Assembly: GCF_000317105.1 (NCBI RefSeq)
Contig: NC_019693.1
Span: 7,358,501-7,422,500, forward strand
Direction of reading: 5' to 3'
Source of the DNA: Oscillatoria acuminata PCC 6304
GTDB taxonomy: Bacteria > Cyanobacteriota > Cyanobacteriia > Cyanobacteriales > Laspinemataceae
DNA length: 64,000 nucleotides
The translations under genes and the position numbers were made by a program. Position 1 is the first letter of the stretch. Every line of letters begins with the position of its first letter. Below the pieces are notes generated by a model that saw only the letters and a program-made list of their open reading frames with translations, was not told where the DNA came from and ran no database searches. Of the stretch, positions 45,951 to 55,869 are shown piece by piece.

Positions 45951-46142
45951 AAAATTCCCCACCAATTCCTAAATTATGATGTTTTTCACGGACCCGAGGG
46001 ATAGGGTAGGAACAACGCCCTGCCCTATCTTCCCCTATTCTCCTCGGTTCAATTTATTGTAACAGATATCGCTTCCGAATTCACCCTAAAAATTAGAAAT
46101 TTTAGCTTTTTTTAAACCTCCCTAAAATAATCGGTAAGTCCC

Positions 46143-46478
46143 TCAAATGTTCCTGAAATCAGAAACGGAATTATCAAGCTGCTCTTGCCATATTAAAACC
46201 GCTTCTTTGAACTCTTGGAGAGAAATCGTTTCAATGGGTTCCCCGTCCACTAACAGATTCTCTATCGTCACGGTTTGGGGTGAAAAAATCAAATAGTAGG
46301 CATTTCCTGAGCGCGTCCATTCATTAATGGCTCCCGTCTCTAACGCTGCTATTTTGTCTAACAACTGCTGAACCCATTCCTGGCTATTTTGAATATCCAG
46401 AGTCAGAAACTCTAAAACCCGACGATGAGCATTACTTTGGTCAAACCAGTCCGCTTCGTTACACGCTTTTTCGGTCAT
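46143..46478 (-). CDS. small acidic protein, possible EndoU immunity protein
   Basis: This 111-aa protein is acidic with no signal peptide. It has a helical N-terminus (VLEFLTLDIQNSQEWVQQLLDKIAAL) and a beta-rich middle (YYLIFSPQTVTIENLL). I recognise no family with confidence. It lies 8 bases after the stop of the EndoU nuclease gene and is translated from the same strand, the usual place of an immunity gene in toxin/immunity pairs. The immunity role is inference from position, size and charge. Confidence 0.6.
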   Translation of the reverse strand: MTEKACNEADWFDQSNAHRRVLEFLTLDIQNSQEWVQQLLDKIAALETGAINEWTRSGNAYYLIFSPQTVTIENLLVDGEPIETISLQEFKEAVLIWQEQLDNSVSDFRNI

Positions 46479-46486
46479 AATCTTGA

Positions 46487-47074
46487 TTACCTTAACGGAA
46501 AGCCTGTATTAATTTTACCATCTCGATTGCTTGCCCCAGCAATCCGATAGGAACTGCCATTATTCGCGGTACAAAACCGAGTTTGTTGGCTGCTGTCTGT
46601 TGGCGCATTTAATCCGCACCAGGCCCAATGGGGTGCGCCGGAAGGACATTGCACCCGATTGGCTGCCGCATAAGCAATGGAATTGATCACTTGTTCGGCA
46701 GTGCAGCGATCGGGAAACATCGTTGAAAACTTGCTGCCACCTCCGGAGGTATGACTCCATTCTCCCCCATAAATCCCCTGATTATTCACCGATTGGGTGA
46801 CTCTAAATTGTCGGACGGTAGAAGGATTTTGTCCCCGGGGTCGCGCATGAAATCCCACCAAACGCCCTTCTCGATTTACTTCCCCACAAAAAATGTGAGC
46901 GTGATTCACCTGCTGATTATTATAAGCGGTTACCCAAGGGGATGAACTCCCACAATTGATGCCTTGGCCTTGTGCTATACCCTGAAACAAAGCCACTAGC
47001 AAACAGACGACTGCGCCTATGCCGATTTGACGGATGCTTTTCCCGTTCAACAGTTGCCCAAATCTGTGGTTCAT
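46487..47074 (-). CDS. secreted EndoU-type nuclease
   Basis: This 195-aa protein has a Sec-like signal (IGIGAVVCLLVALFQGIAQG, residues about 17-36). The rest matches the EndoU RNase fold used in bacterial contact-dependent toxins: VNHAHIFCGE with His60, GRLVGFHARP with His76, then GSKFSTMFPDR with Lys115 as the catalytic trio. Cysteines (Cys41, Cys63, Cys124, others) suggest disulfides. Unlike CdiA toxins it is not attached to a giant delivery protein. It would cleave RNA outside or in neighbouring cells; this is inference. Confidence 0.82.
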   Translation of the reverse strand: MNHRFGQLLNGKSIRQIGIGAVVCLLVALFQGIAQGQGINCGSSSPWVTAYNNQQVNHAHIFCGEVNREGRLVGFHARPRGQNPSTVRQFRVTQSVNNQGIYGGEWSHTSGGGSKFSTMFPDRCTAEQVINSIAYAAANRVQCPSGAPHWAWCGLNAPTDSSQQTRFCTANNGSSYRIAGASNRDGKINTGFPLR

Positions 47075-47291
47075 TGGTGCGTTTAACCTCCGGATTTACC
47101 TATAATTTAAAAGTGAATCTCACCTTATCATACCGACTCTCTCCAGGCAATCCGCAAATTTGCTAGAGATGAATGGGGAAAACGTGAGGGTTTTGAAGTG
47201 AGGGGTCATTGGTCATTGGTTGCGGGCGAAGGGTCGATCGCCACTGGGTGCTAATATTCTGAGCATTTGATAGGATGAATCTTTAAGGCTT

Positions 47292-48671
47292 ATGCTATCC
47301 TCTGTGTCGAAACCTGCACCGACTTCATCCCTCCCTATGCTAAAAACTCCCCGTTTGACTGCTGCTGTATTGGTCACCCTCTCTGTACTCATGACTGCCT
47401 GTAATCCTTCAGAAGCCCCCCAAACTGAAGTTCCCTCTGCGGAAGCCTCGATCGCAGAAATTCCCACTCCCGAACCCCCACAAACGCCGAAGATCGCCCC
47501 CTTAGATAACCCCGACCCCACAGTTACTGCTGCGATCGCCCAATATATCAACAGCCTCTCCTCCCAAGGATTTGCCTCAGAAAATCAAGGCATCTGGATG
47601 CAAAGTGGGGAGACCCTCCTCGCCCAACATCAAGGCACCACCCCCCTCCCTGCTGCCTCTCTCACTAAAATCGCCACCTCCTTGGTTGCCTTGCAAACCT
47701 TCGGGCCCGAGGGGGAATTTGTCACCCAAATTAGCGCCACGGGACCTATCGAAAATGGCGAATTACAGGGGGATTTAGTCATCCAAGGAGAAGGCGACCC
47801 CCTGTTTGTTTGGGAAGAAGCAATGGCGATCGGCAATCGCCTCAATGAAATGGGAATTCAACGGGTAACCGGGGACCTGGTGATTCTGGACAAATTTTAT
47901 ATGAACTTCGAGACCGATCCAACCATCGCCGGGAACCTCTTCCTCGAAGGCATTAATGGGCAAATTTGGCCCGGGGAAGCAGAAACCCAATATCAAACCT
48001 TACCCCCAGGTACCGCCAGACCCCAAGTGGCGATCGCCGGTACAGTCCGAGTCGCTGCTGCACCCCCTGCGGAACTCCAACCCCTTGTGCGTCATTATTC
48101 CCTTCCCGTGGTGGAACTCCTCAAACGCATGAATCAGTACAGCAACAACCCAATGGCGGAAATGTTTGCTGACGCCGTGGGAGGCCCCCAAGTCGTCTCC
48201 CAAAAAGCGGCAGTTGCTGCTGGAGTTCCCCCCCAAGAAATCCAACTGATTAATGGATCCGGATTAGGGGAAGAAAATATCATGTCTCCTCGCGCCGCTT
48301 GTGGTTTATTTTTGGCATTAGAACGGGAATTACAACCCCATAACATGACCATTGGAGATGCGATCGCCATCGTCGGACAAGATGAAGGCATCCTCAACCA
48401 ACGGCAAATTCCCCGCTTCTCTGTCGTCAAATCCGGCAGTCTCAACTATGTGAGTGCCTTAGCGGGTGCATTACCCACCCAAACTCAGGGTTCTGTCTGG
48501 TTTGTGATTATGAATGGCGGCAGTAACTTAGAAGGATTCCGCGTTCAACAAGAAGCGCTACTCACTCAGTTTGTCACTCAATGGGGATCCGTCACTGCAC
48601 TCCCTCCGGAATTAAGTCCAAATCCCCTGCGGAAAACCAAAACTTCCCGCAGTGAAATCGTCAAACAATAG
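47292..48671 (+). CDS. D-alanyl-D-alanine carboxypeptidase, PBP4/S13 family, lipoprotein-like
   Basis: This 459-aa protein has a signal with lipobox LMTAC (Cys37). The penicillin-binding motifs are in place: SLTK at 123-126 (SxxK), YSNN at 283-286 (SxN) and KSG at 380-382. This is the S13 layout, trimming D-Ala from peptidoglycan, but shorter than PBP4 of E. coli, with less of the inserted domains. The start may be Met16 at 47337, which leaves the lipobox nearer the N-terminus. The gene stands alone. Confidence 0.85.
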   Translation: MLSSVSKPAPTSSLPMLKTPRLTAAVLVTLSVLMTACNPSEAPQTEVPSAEASIAEIPTPEPPQTPKIAPLDNPDPTVTAAIAQYINSLSSQGFASENQGIWMQSGETLLAQHQGTTPLPAASLTKIATSLVALQTFGPEGEFVTQISATGPIENGELQGDLVIQGEGDPLFVWEEAMAIGNRLNEMGIQRVTGDLVILDKFYMNFETDPTIAGNLFLEGINGQIWPGEAETQYQTLPPGTARPQVAIAGTVRVAAAPPAELQPLVRHYSLPVVELLKRMNQYSNNPMAEMFADAVGGPQVVSQKAAVAAGVPPQEIQLINGSGLGEENIMSPRAACGLFLALERELQPHNMTIGDAIAIVGQDEGILNQRQIPRFSVVKSGSLNYVSALAGALPTQTQGSVWFVIMNGGSNLEGFRVQQEALLTQFVTQWGSVTALPPELSPNPLRKTKTSRSEIVKQ

Positions 48672-48680
48672 GGAAACTTT

Positions 48681-48854
48681 AGGGGATTGCAAAATATAAA
48701 TCCTCCAAACGTTCAACTAAAAGGAAGGTATCTGTAGGGGCGCAATGCTTGCGCCCTTGGGGCGCAAGCATTGCGCCCCTACATATAAGGGGCTACTCCG
48801 TTGATCCATCACTACGAACGAACGTTTTTTATATTTTCTTTTTTGGAGTTCCTT
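48681..48854. mobile_element. MITE-like repeat family 2, copy C
   Basis: Starts AGGGGATTGCAAAATATAAA and ends near TTTTTTGGAGTTCC. It shares the GTAGGGGCGCAATGC / GCATTGCGCCCCTAC palindrome and ACGAACGAACG with copies at 32479 and 32673. The rest of the 479-bp gap (48672-49150) has a degenerate AGCCCGC-family copy at about 48884-49015 and the kinase promoter region. Confidence 0.7.
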
Positions 48855-49150
48855 AGTTAAGAAACCCGGTTTCTAACTCCTCGTAATAACCAATCCGGTT
48901 GTAAACAGTCGGTTTTCTATCTGACCCGTCGAAGGGCGGGCTATAGCCCTATCGGGCATGGCTCCGCTAGTGTCCGCAAACGCTTGAACCCTTGAGGGTG
49001 TAGGGTTTTTTGCTTAATTTAAGAAAGTTTCAACCCAGTAAAAAGGTAGAATAAAAAAGGACTAAAAACCCATCTGGCAAAGTTTTTATACTGTCGCCTG
49101 AGTTATTTTTAGCGATACCCCACCTCCAATTTTGAGAGGACATTGTTCCT

Positions 49151-52100
49151 ATGACTTACCGGATCTCTCGGGTCGCCACTGCCTTCGTCATCTTTATGGG
49201 GGCCATCCATTTGCTGGGTTGGCATTTTAATCTGGAATGGTTTACCAACGGTTTGGCTGAGAACCCCTACCGGATGAAACCCAATACAGCTTTGTGCTTT
49301 GTGTTCTGTGGAACTGCCCTGGGATTGTTACAACACCAACGACTTACCCGACGGTGGCAATCGCTGGTGTGGGGATTGGCTGGGGTGGTCATAGCGATCG
49401 CATCTCTCACCTTAATCCAGTATATTTTTGGCTGGAACTTCGGCATCGATGAACTACTCGTTCCTCATCTGAGGGCCTCCCCGACAACTCCCTATCCAGG
49501 GCGAATGGGGGAAAGCGTTGCCTTGAATTTTATCTTCATAGCTACATCCCTGTTGCTGTTAGCACAGCAGACCCCTCGCCATGACCGACTCGCTCAGATC
49601 TTAACTTTGATAGTGGCATTGATCGCATTGGTGCCTCTGGTGGGTCACTTGTTTGGTTCTGCGGTGTTGTATGAGTTATTAGTCTCTACAACGAGCACAG
49701 CTTTCAATACCGCACTCACATTTCTCCTCCTGTCTGTGGGAATCTTATTCACCCGTCCCCAGCAGGGACTGATGCAGACAATCCTCAGTCCTCTGGCGGG
49801 GGGAATGATAGCGCGGCGACTGTTGCCTTGGGCGATCGCCTTGCCTTTGGCCCTGAGTTGGTTGATCTTTCAGGGTTATAAACTGGAGTGGTATGACCCA
49901 CGAACCGCCTATGCTTGTCTGATCATCAGCGAGATTGTCATCTTTTCTATAGGGATTTACATCCAGGCACAAGTGATCAATCGCATCGAGGGCGATCGCC
50001 AGGAGTCACAGCGCTGGTTCCAATCTGCCATCATGAATTCCCCGGTCCCGATCATGCTGCACGCCGAAGATGGAGAAGTGCTGCAAATTAATACTACTTG
50101 GTCCAGGATTAGTGGCTATCAGCTTGCCGATATTCCCACCCTCAACGACTGGACAGAAAAAGCATATCAGGACAGAACTAAAAACCCCAGAGAACCGATT
50201 CAGAAAATTTACGCATTAGAAGCGGGCCAGGTCCTGGAAAAAGAGCAAACGGTTCGCACCAAAACTGGCGAAAACCTCGTGTGGTACTTCTATGCGGTGA
50301 CTTTAGGAAAAACCGGCGATCGCCGAAAAATTACCATGAGTACCGCCATTGATATCACCGTTCGCAAACAAGCCGAGCAAGCCCTTCTGGAGTTAAATCA
50401 AACCTTAGAAAAACGCATTGCCAAACGAACAATTGAACTCGAACAACAATTGCACCAGCGACAGCAAATAGAGGCCAACCTCAGAGCCAGTCAAGCACTT
50501 TTGAATAGTTTGATAGAATGCAACACCGACATTATTACAGCGATGGATACGGACTACAATTGTCTGGTGGCAAATGAGGCGGCTAAAACCGAATTTAGCA
50601 AGCTGTTTGGTCGTTCCTTTGACGTGGGTGATAACCTCCTTGAAGCCTTATCCCATTTACCCAGCGGACAGGCCAATGCCAGAGAAGTTTGGGAACGAGC
50701 ATTTCGAGGCGAAAACTTTAGTATTATTCTGGAATTAGGCGAGCTACCCCAGGACCGTGCCTATTATGAATTAAACTACAGTTCCATGCGAGATGCCAGC
50801 GGAGAAATCTTGGGAGCCTCTCTCATGAGTAGGAATGTGAATGCTCGGATTAAAGCCGATCAAGCTTTGCGCGAAAGCGAAGCCAGATTTCAAGCCTTTA
50901 TGAACCACAGTCCGGCCCTTGCCTGGATTAGCGATCGCGAGGGCAAAATCGTTTACAGTAATCAAAACCTGGCCAGTTTATTTGGGCAGTCTGTAGAGGA
51001 GTTGCTAGGTAAAACCCCCTTCGACCTCCACCCCAGGGATATAGCCGAACAGCACGTGGCGAACACTCGCTTAGTGGCTGATGGCGGTGAAGTCGTCGAG
51101 GCGATCGAATCTGCATTTCGTTCCGATGGTTCTCTCGGTGAGTTTTTGGTCTATAAATTTCCCATAGAAATTGATGGAGGAGAGCATTTAGTTGGAGGAG
51201 TTGGACTCAACATCACCAACCAAATTCAAGCCGAGAAAGCGTTGCGAGAAAGTGAAGCAAAATTAAAAGCCATTTTAGATAATGCTCCTGCGGGAATTTT
51301 TTTGAAAGACCTGCAAGGCAAAATAGTATTAGCCAATCAATATATCCTTGATTTGTTACAGATCTCAGAAGAGCAGTGTTTGGGTAAAACCTCTGCCGAA
51401 TTAATCCCAGGAGAGTTTTCCGAGCAAATTGACGCCCAGGAACGAAACCTGCTCGAAAACGGAGTACCTTATTCTTGTGAAGAATACCTCCCTCAGCCCG
51501 ATGGCATTCATACCTATTATACCGTCAAGTTAATCCTCCATGATTTGAGTGGCCAACCTTATGGTATATGTGGAATTACCACGGATATCAGCGATCGCAA
51601 GCGGGCTGAAATAGCCTTACTAGAAGCGAAAGAAGCGGCGGAAGCAGCTAACCTGACTAAAAGCGCCTTTCTCGCCAATATGAGCCATGAACTGCGAACC
51701 CCTCTGAATGCCATTCTGGGCTTTAGCCAAATCTTAGCTCAGGACTCGTCTTTAAATCCCCCACAACGAGAACAAATTGCGATTATCAATAGTAGTGGTG
51801 AGCATTTGCTCAATCTGATTAACGATGTCCTGGAAATCTCCAAAATCGAAGCGGGGCGATCGGCCCTTCATCTGAGCAGTTTTGACTTTTATTCTCTGAT
51901 CACGGGATTAGAAGCCATGCTGCAAGTCAAAGCCGCCTCTAAAGGGTTGCAGATTATTTTTGACCGAGATAGTGTCCCCCAATATATCACCACCGATGAA
52001 AGCAAATTGCGCCAAGTTTTGACCAATTTGGTGGGAAATGCCATCAAATTTACTCGCGAAGGTGGGGTATCCCTGCGAGTCAGAGCAACGGAACTCAAAG

Positions 52101-53068
52101 AGACAGATTTAGAGCCAGCCTCTCGGTTCTGTTTCTACTTTGAAATCGAAGATACAGGCATGGGAATAGCTGAGGAGGAGTTGCCGGGATTATTTACACC
52201 CTTTCATCAAACCGCCACCGGCAGAAACGCCTCGGAAGGAACGGGTTTAGGATTGAGCATTAGCCGTAAATTCGTGCAAATGATGGGCGGTGATATCGAG
52301 GTGAGCAGCCGCCTCAATGTAGGGACCTTGGTTAAATTTACCATTCAAGTCTCCGTTGCTCAAGCCAGTGACCTCCAAACCGCTAGTCGGGTCCAACGCA
52401 TTATCGGATTAGAACCGGATCAGCCCTCTTATCGGATTTTAGTGGTTGACGATCGCCCTGAAAGTCGCCGCTTAATTCGCTGCTACCTCGAACCCCTGGG
52501 ATTTGAGGTCCGGGAAGCCGAAAATGGGCAACAAGCGTTAGAAGTATGGGAAAATTGGGAACCCCATCTAATAGTGATGGATATGCAAATGCCTGTGATG
52601 AATGGTTACGAAGCCACTCGACAGATCAGGTCTCATTTAAAGGGTCAGGCGACGGTGGTGATTGCATTAACCGCAAGTGCCTTTGAGGAAAATCGCAGCT
52701 TAATTTTATCGGCTGGTTGTGATGAGTTCCTGCGAAAGCCTTGCCGACAAGAGGTACTCTTGGAAACCTTTGCTCAACACCTAGGAGTGCGCTATCGATA
52801 TGAAGATCCCGAGTCTGGAGTAGAAGACAAGGGTGATTCATGGGATGCCACGTTTATTCCAGACCCTTCGGCATTGCAAGGGATGCCACTCCCCTGGATT
52901 GGTGCGTTGCACAATGCTGCCCTCGCTGCGGATAGTGAAGCCATTGAAGAACTCATCCAGGAAATTCCGGAAGGTTCGGGGGCGATCGCTCACTGTCTCC
53001 AAGACTGGACCGACAACTTTCGATTTGACAAAATTACCGAACTGACCCAGGAACTGCTTTATGAATAG
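49151..53068 (+). CDS. membrane hybrid sensor histidine kinase with PAS domains
   Basis: This 1305-aa protein has an N-terminal set of about eight hydrophobic spans (1-275), four PAS domains (about 288-410, 443-560, 575-695, 700-815) linked by QAEQALLELNQTLEKRI-type coiled coils, HisKA with MSHELRTPLNAIL near 840, a HATPase (about 940-1075, GNAIKFTREG, GTGLGLSIS) and a receiver (about 1094-1215, VDDRPES; MDMQMPVMNG). The last 85 residues form a helical tail of unknown role. Its stop overlaps the next gene by 8 nt, so they work as a translated pair. Confidence 0.93.
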   Translation: MTYRISRVATAFVIFMGAIHLLGWHFNLEWFTNGLAENPYRMKPNTALCFVFCGTALGLLQHQRLTRRWQSLVWGLAGVVIAIASLTLIQYIFGWNFGIDELLVPHLRASPTTPYPGRMGESVALNFIFIATSLLLLAQQTPRHDRLAQILTLIVALIALVPLVGHLFGSAVLYELLVSTTSTAFNTALTFLLLSVGILFTRPQQGLMQTILSPLAGGMIARRLLPWAIALPLALSWLIFQGYKLEWYDPRTAYACLIISEIVIFSIGIYIQAQVINRIEGDRQESQRWFQSAIMNSPVPIMLHAEDGEVLQINTTWSRISGYQLADIPTLNDWTEKAYQDRTKNPREPIQKIYALEAGQVLEKEQTVRTKTGENLVWYFYAVTLGKTGDRRKITMSTAIDITVRKQAEQALLELNQTLEKRIAKRTIELEQQLHQRQQIEANLRASQALLNSLIECNTDIITAMDTDYNCLVANEAAKTEFSKLFGRSFDVGDNLLEALSHLPSGQANAREVWERAFRGENFSIILELGELPQDRAYYELNYSSMRDASGEILGASLMSRNVNARIKADQALRESEARFQAFMNHSPALAWISDREGKIVYSNQNLASLFGQSVEELLGKTPFDLHPRDIAEQHVANTRLVADGGEVVEAIESAFRSDGSLGEFLVYKFPIEIDGGEHLVGGVGLNITNQIQAEKALRESEAKLKAILDNAPAGIFLKDLQGKIVLANQYILDLLQISEEQCLGKTSAELIPGEFSEQIDAQERNLLENGVPYSCEEYLPQPDGIHTYYTVKLILHDLSGQPYGICGITTDISDRKRAEIALLEAKEAAEAANLTKSAFLANMSHELRTPLNAILGFSQILAQDSSLNPPQREQIAIINSSGEHLLNLINDVLEISKIEAGRSALHLSSFDFYSLITGLEAMLQVKAASKGLQIIFDRDSVPQYITTDESKLRQVLTNLVGNAIKFTREGGVSLRVRATELKETDLEPASRFCFYFEIEDTGMGIAEEELPGLFTPFHQTATGRNASEGTGLGLSISRKFVQMMGGDIEVSSRLNVGTLVKFTIQVSVAQASDLQTASRVQRIIGLEPDQPSYRILVVDDRPESRRLIRCYLEPLGFEVREAENGQQALEVWENWEPHLIVMDMQMPVMNGYEATRQIRSHLKGQATVVIALTASAFEENRSLILSAGCDEFLRKPCRQEVLLETFAQHLGVRYRYEDPESGVEDKGDSWDATFIPDPSALQGMPLPWIGALHNAALAADSEAIEELIQEIPEGSGAIAHCLQDWTDNFRFDKITELTQELLYE

Positions 53069-54341
53069 CGATCAACCTCTCGGGACTTTAGCCGATATTT
53101 TAATTGTGGACGATGAACCGAATAATTTACGGTTGTTGTCGAATTTGCTAAAAAAACAAGGTTACAAAGTCCGCGCCGTCCTCTCGGGAGAAATGGCTTT
53201 ATCGGCTGCCAAATCAACCCCACCGGATTTGATTTTGCTCGATATCATGATGCCCGATATGGATGGATATCAAGTTTGTCATCAGCTCAAAAATGACTCA
53301 GAAACTTGTCAGATTCCGGTAATTTTTGTGAGTGCGAAAGACCAAGGATTTGACAAGGTAAAGGCTTTTGCCGTTGGCGGAGTAGACTATATTACCAAGC
53401 CGTTTCAAGTCGAAGAGGTCTTTGCCCGCATGGAATGTCATCTGAAACTGAATTACTTGCAAATGAAGCTAGAGGAACAAAACTATCAGTTGCAAGCGGA
53501 AATTTGTCAGCGCAACGCCGCTGAAAAAGCCCTCAAGGAGCAGAATGAACAGCTTAATCGGGAAATTAAACGACGCCAAATCACAGAAATAGCCCTGCAA
53601 AGAGCCAATCAAGAACTTGCTCGGTCTAATGCCGATTTAGAACAATTTGCCGGAATTGCCTCTCACGACTTACGCTCACCTTTAGCCACCATCAATGGCT
53701 ATGCCCAACTCTTGCAAATGTGCGGCAAGGAACAACTGGATGATAAATGTAACGAGTTTTTAGAGCAAATTTTAAAGCTCTGCAATCGCACCAATTTATT
53801 AATTGGAGAGTTACTTTCCTATGCGCGTTTGAATCAAGTGCAGGAGTCCTGTCAACTCCTACCCAGCGATCGGCTTGTCCAGCAGGCTTTGGAACATCTA
53901 GGGATGGAGATTTATCAAAATAAAGCTCAGGTGACTTATGACCCGTTACCGGAAATCATAGCCACGGAATCCCAATTCCTGCAACTCTTCCAAAATTTAA
54001 TCGGAAATGCCATTAAATACCGTGGCGAAGAGTCGCCCAGAATTCATCTAAGTGCGGTACTTCAAGACAATTGCTATTTGTTTTCGATCCAAGATAATGG
54101 CATTGGGATTGAGGAACAATATTCCGAGCATATTTTTCAAATCTTTAAACGGTTGCACGCCCAAGACTATCCCGGGACCGGCATCGGATTAGCCACTTGC
54201 CGCAAAATTGTCGAACGGCATGGAGGTTCGATTTGGATCAAATCGGAAGTCGGTCAGGGGTCCATATTTTATTTTACCGTACCCACAGAGCAGAGAGTGG
54301 TGGAGCGACAGATGATAGAGGCGATCGGTCATCCCAACTGA
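53061..54341 (+). CDS. receiver-histidine kinase signalling protein
   Basis: This 426-aa protein begins with a receiver (12-130; VDDEPNN, LDIMMPDMDG with phospho-Asp, SAKD, ITKPF), then a coiled coil (135-205), a HisKA of the SHDLRSPL type, and a HATPase (about 300-415; NLIGNAIKYRG, GTGIGLATC). The gene overlaps the upstream hybrid kinase by 8 nt. It is likely a downstream phosphorelay step receiving phosphate from that kinase, then acting as a kinase itself; this is inference. Confidence 0.92.
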   Translation: MNSDQPLGTLADILIVDDEPNNLRLLSNLLKKQGYKVRAVLSGEMALSAAKSTPPDLILLDIMMPDMDGYQVCHQLKNDSETCQIPVIFVSAKDQGFDKVKAFAVGGVDYITKPFQVEEVFARMECHLKLNYLQMKLEEQNYQLQAEICQRNAAEKALKEQNEQLNREIKRRQITEIALQRANQELARSNADLEQFAGIASHDLRSPLATINGYAQLLQMCGKEQLDDKCNEFLEQILKLCNRTNLLIGELLSYARLNQVQESCQLLPSDRLVQQALEHLGMEIYQNKAQVTYDPLPEIIATESQFLQLFQNLIGNAIKYRGEESPRIHLSAVLQDNCYLFSIQDNGIGIEEQYSEHIFQIFKRLHAQDYPGTGIGLATCRKIVERHGGSIWIKSEVGQGSIFYFTVPTEQRVVERQMIEAIGHPN

Positions 54342-54352
54342 ACTACTACCCC

Positions 54353-54384
54353 AAAAAAAATAAGCCCACGGCTGTGGACTTATC
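54353..54384 (-). terminator. Rho-independent terminator of the rplL operon
   Basis: On the minus strand ATAAGTCCAC and GTGGGCTTAT form a 10-bp stem with one mismatch around a 4-nt loop (54360-54383), followed directly by eight T's and GGGG (54353-54360). It lies 66 bases past the rplL stop and converges with the histidine kinase gene. Confidence 0.85.
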
Positions 54385-54449
54385 CGGTAGAGTGGCAAAA
54401 TAAAATATGATATTCTGCCACTCCTGTATTGATTTCCCAAGGGAAAATC

Positions 54450-54839
54450 TTACTTGATGCTGACTTTTCCGCCTGCTTCTTCCAGTTGCTTCTTAGCATC
54501 TTCCGCTGCATCTTTGGTGATGCCTTCTTTAATCGGTTTCGGTGCAGATTCCACCATATCTTTGGCTTCTTTCAGACCTAATCCGGTTAACACGCGGACG
54601 ACTTTGAGAACAGCAATTTTCTTGTCTGCGGGAACTTCTTCGAGAATGACATCAAATTCAGTCTTCTCTTCGACTTCTTCAGCAGCAGCAGCCGCGCCAG
54701 GAGCCATCATCATCATGCCGCCAGCAGGTGCAGCAGCACTCACGCCAAAGGCTTCTTCAATTTGTTTGACCAGTTCAGAAGCTTCCAACAAGGTCAGGGA
54801 TTTTAGCTTTTCGAGAATTTCATCAGTTGCTGCAGACAT
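54450..54839 (-). CDS. rplL: 50S ribosomal protein L7/L12
   Basis: This 129-aa product is the acidic L12 stalk protein. It has an N-terminal dimer domain ([32 protein letters not shown]), a hinge rich in Ala/Gly/Met and the C-terminal EF-binding domain ([47 protein letters not shown]). A 145-bp gap separates it from rplJ. A strong terminator follows; rpoB does not follow, unlike in E. coli, which is normal for cyanobacteria. Confidence 0.98.
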   Translation of the reverse strand: MSAATDEILEKLKSLTLLEASELVKQIEEAFGVSAAAPAGGMMMMAPGAAAAAEEVEEKTEFDVILEEVPADKKIAVLKVVRVLTGLGLKEAKDMVESAPKPIKEGITKDAAEDAKKQLEEAGGKVSIK

Positions 54840-54984
54840 GGATTGACTCCTATTAAATATGTAAATGGAATAGTCAGTGGTCCGGGGTCACTAGACAAAT
54901 GACCCATGACAGTGAAGATCCTTAAATCCTTTATCCGAGGACAAATGACAAAGGATAAATGCCAGAGCGATCAACAACCAATGC

Positions 54985-55536
54985 TTACGCAGCTTGGTCT
55001 TCGTCGCTGGTGCTGCCGTCTTTGTCGGCGTAGGCTTGGAGACCTCGGGCCAGACCCGAAGGAACTTCTTTGATACCCACAGCAATCTTGGTGACCACTG
55101 CATTGAGGGCTCCGGCGATTTGCGCCATGAGTTCTTCCTTGGAGGGCAAGTCTCCGATCGCCTTAACTTGCTCGAAAGTCAGCGCTTTTCCTTCCAATAC
55201 ACCACCGCGAAGTTCACTCTTCTTGGTGACTTTTTGGAAGTCTTGATACGCCTTAATCGGACCATTCAGGTCATCTTTCAAGAACAAAAAGGCAGAGGAA
55301 TCTTTGAGGAATTCCCCTAAAGATTGCCAGTTTTCGTCGCCATCAACAGCCCGTCGCATCAGGGTGTTTTTAGCAACGGCACAGGTTGCACCGCTTTCGC
55401 GTAGACGCCGACGTAAATCGGTAATCTCCGCCACGGTTAACCCTTTGTAATCAATCACAAGCGTCATTTGGGACTTGCTCAACTCTTGTTTGAGCTCCGT
55501 CACCATCGCTTGTTTATCTGCTAGCGTTTTACCCAC
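54985..55536 (-). CDS. rplJ: 50S ribosomal protein L10
   Basis: This 183-aa protein carries the L10 N-terminal rRNA-binding domain (VTELKQELSKSQMTLVIDYKGLTVAEITDLRRRLRESG) and the helical tail that holds L7/L12 dimers. GGAGGTG precedes the ATG. An L10 leader and terminator lie upstream, with two repeat copies between them and the gene, so regulation by L10 binding is expected. Confidence 0.98.
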   Translation of the reverse strand: MGKTLADKQAMVTELKQELSKSQMTLVIDYKGLTVAEITDLRRRLRESGATCAVAKNTLMRRAVDGDENWQSLGEFLKDSSAFLFLKDDLNGPIKAYQDFQKVTKKSELRGGVLEGKALTFEQVKAIGDLPSKEELMAQIAGALNAVVTKIAVGIKEVPSGLARGLQAYADKDGSTSDEDQAA

Positions 55537-55607
55537 TCGTTTTCACCTCCTGATTGGGATGAAGATTAAGAATTTAGAGACATTTGGGAGCATTCATCCC
55601 CTGGGAA

Positions 55608-55771
55608 TAGGATACGGAATCCGATTGTAAACAGTCAGTTTTCCCTCTTAGCCCGCGCAGGCGGGCTTTGTCCGTGTAGCCCCACCCTTCAGGGTGCGGG
55701 TTGTCGGTTTTCTTAGCCCGCGCAGGCGGGCTTTGTCCGTATAGCCCCACCCTTCAGGGTGCGGGTTTTTG
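55608..55771. mobile_element. two tandem copies of the AGCCCGCGCAGGCGGGCTT repeat
   Basis: The two copies lie head to tail at about 55608-55700 and 55701-55771, each with the GCCCGCGCAGGCGGGC palindrome and CCCACCCTTCAGGGTGCGGG hairpin. They sit between the L10 leader terminator and rplJ in the transcribed leader and would add large stem-loops to the mRNA. Confidence 0.75.
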
Positions 55772-55795
55772 TTCCCTCTTATCCCCGACCCAATC

Positions 55796-55824
55796 AAAAA
55801 CCCCAGCAGGGCAGCCGGGGTTTT
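55796..55824 (-). terminator. attenuator terminator in the rplJ leader
   Basis: On the minus strand an AAAACCCCGGC arm and a GCTGGGGTTTT arm form a strong stem followed by a T run. It lies just past the L10 leader and before rplJ, so it likely responds to leader folding. Confidence 0.7.
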
Positions 55825-55869
55825 GTCAGATCCCGATGGCAATCTTGTCAACTCATGACAAGATCAGCA

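Noticed and set aside
54454-54846. 130-codon plus-strand frame
   Set aside because: Antisense shadow of rplL caused by its Ala/Glu-rich composition.
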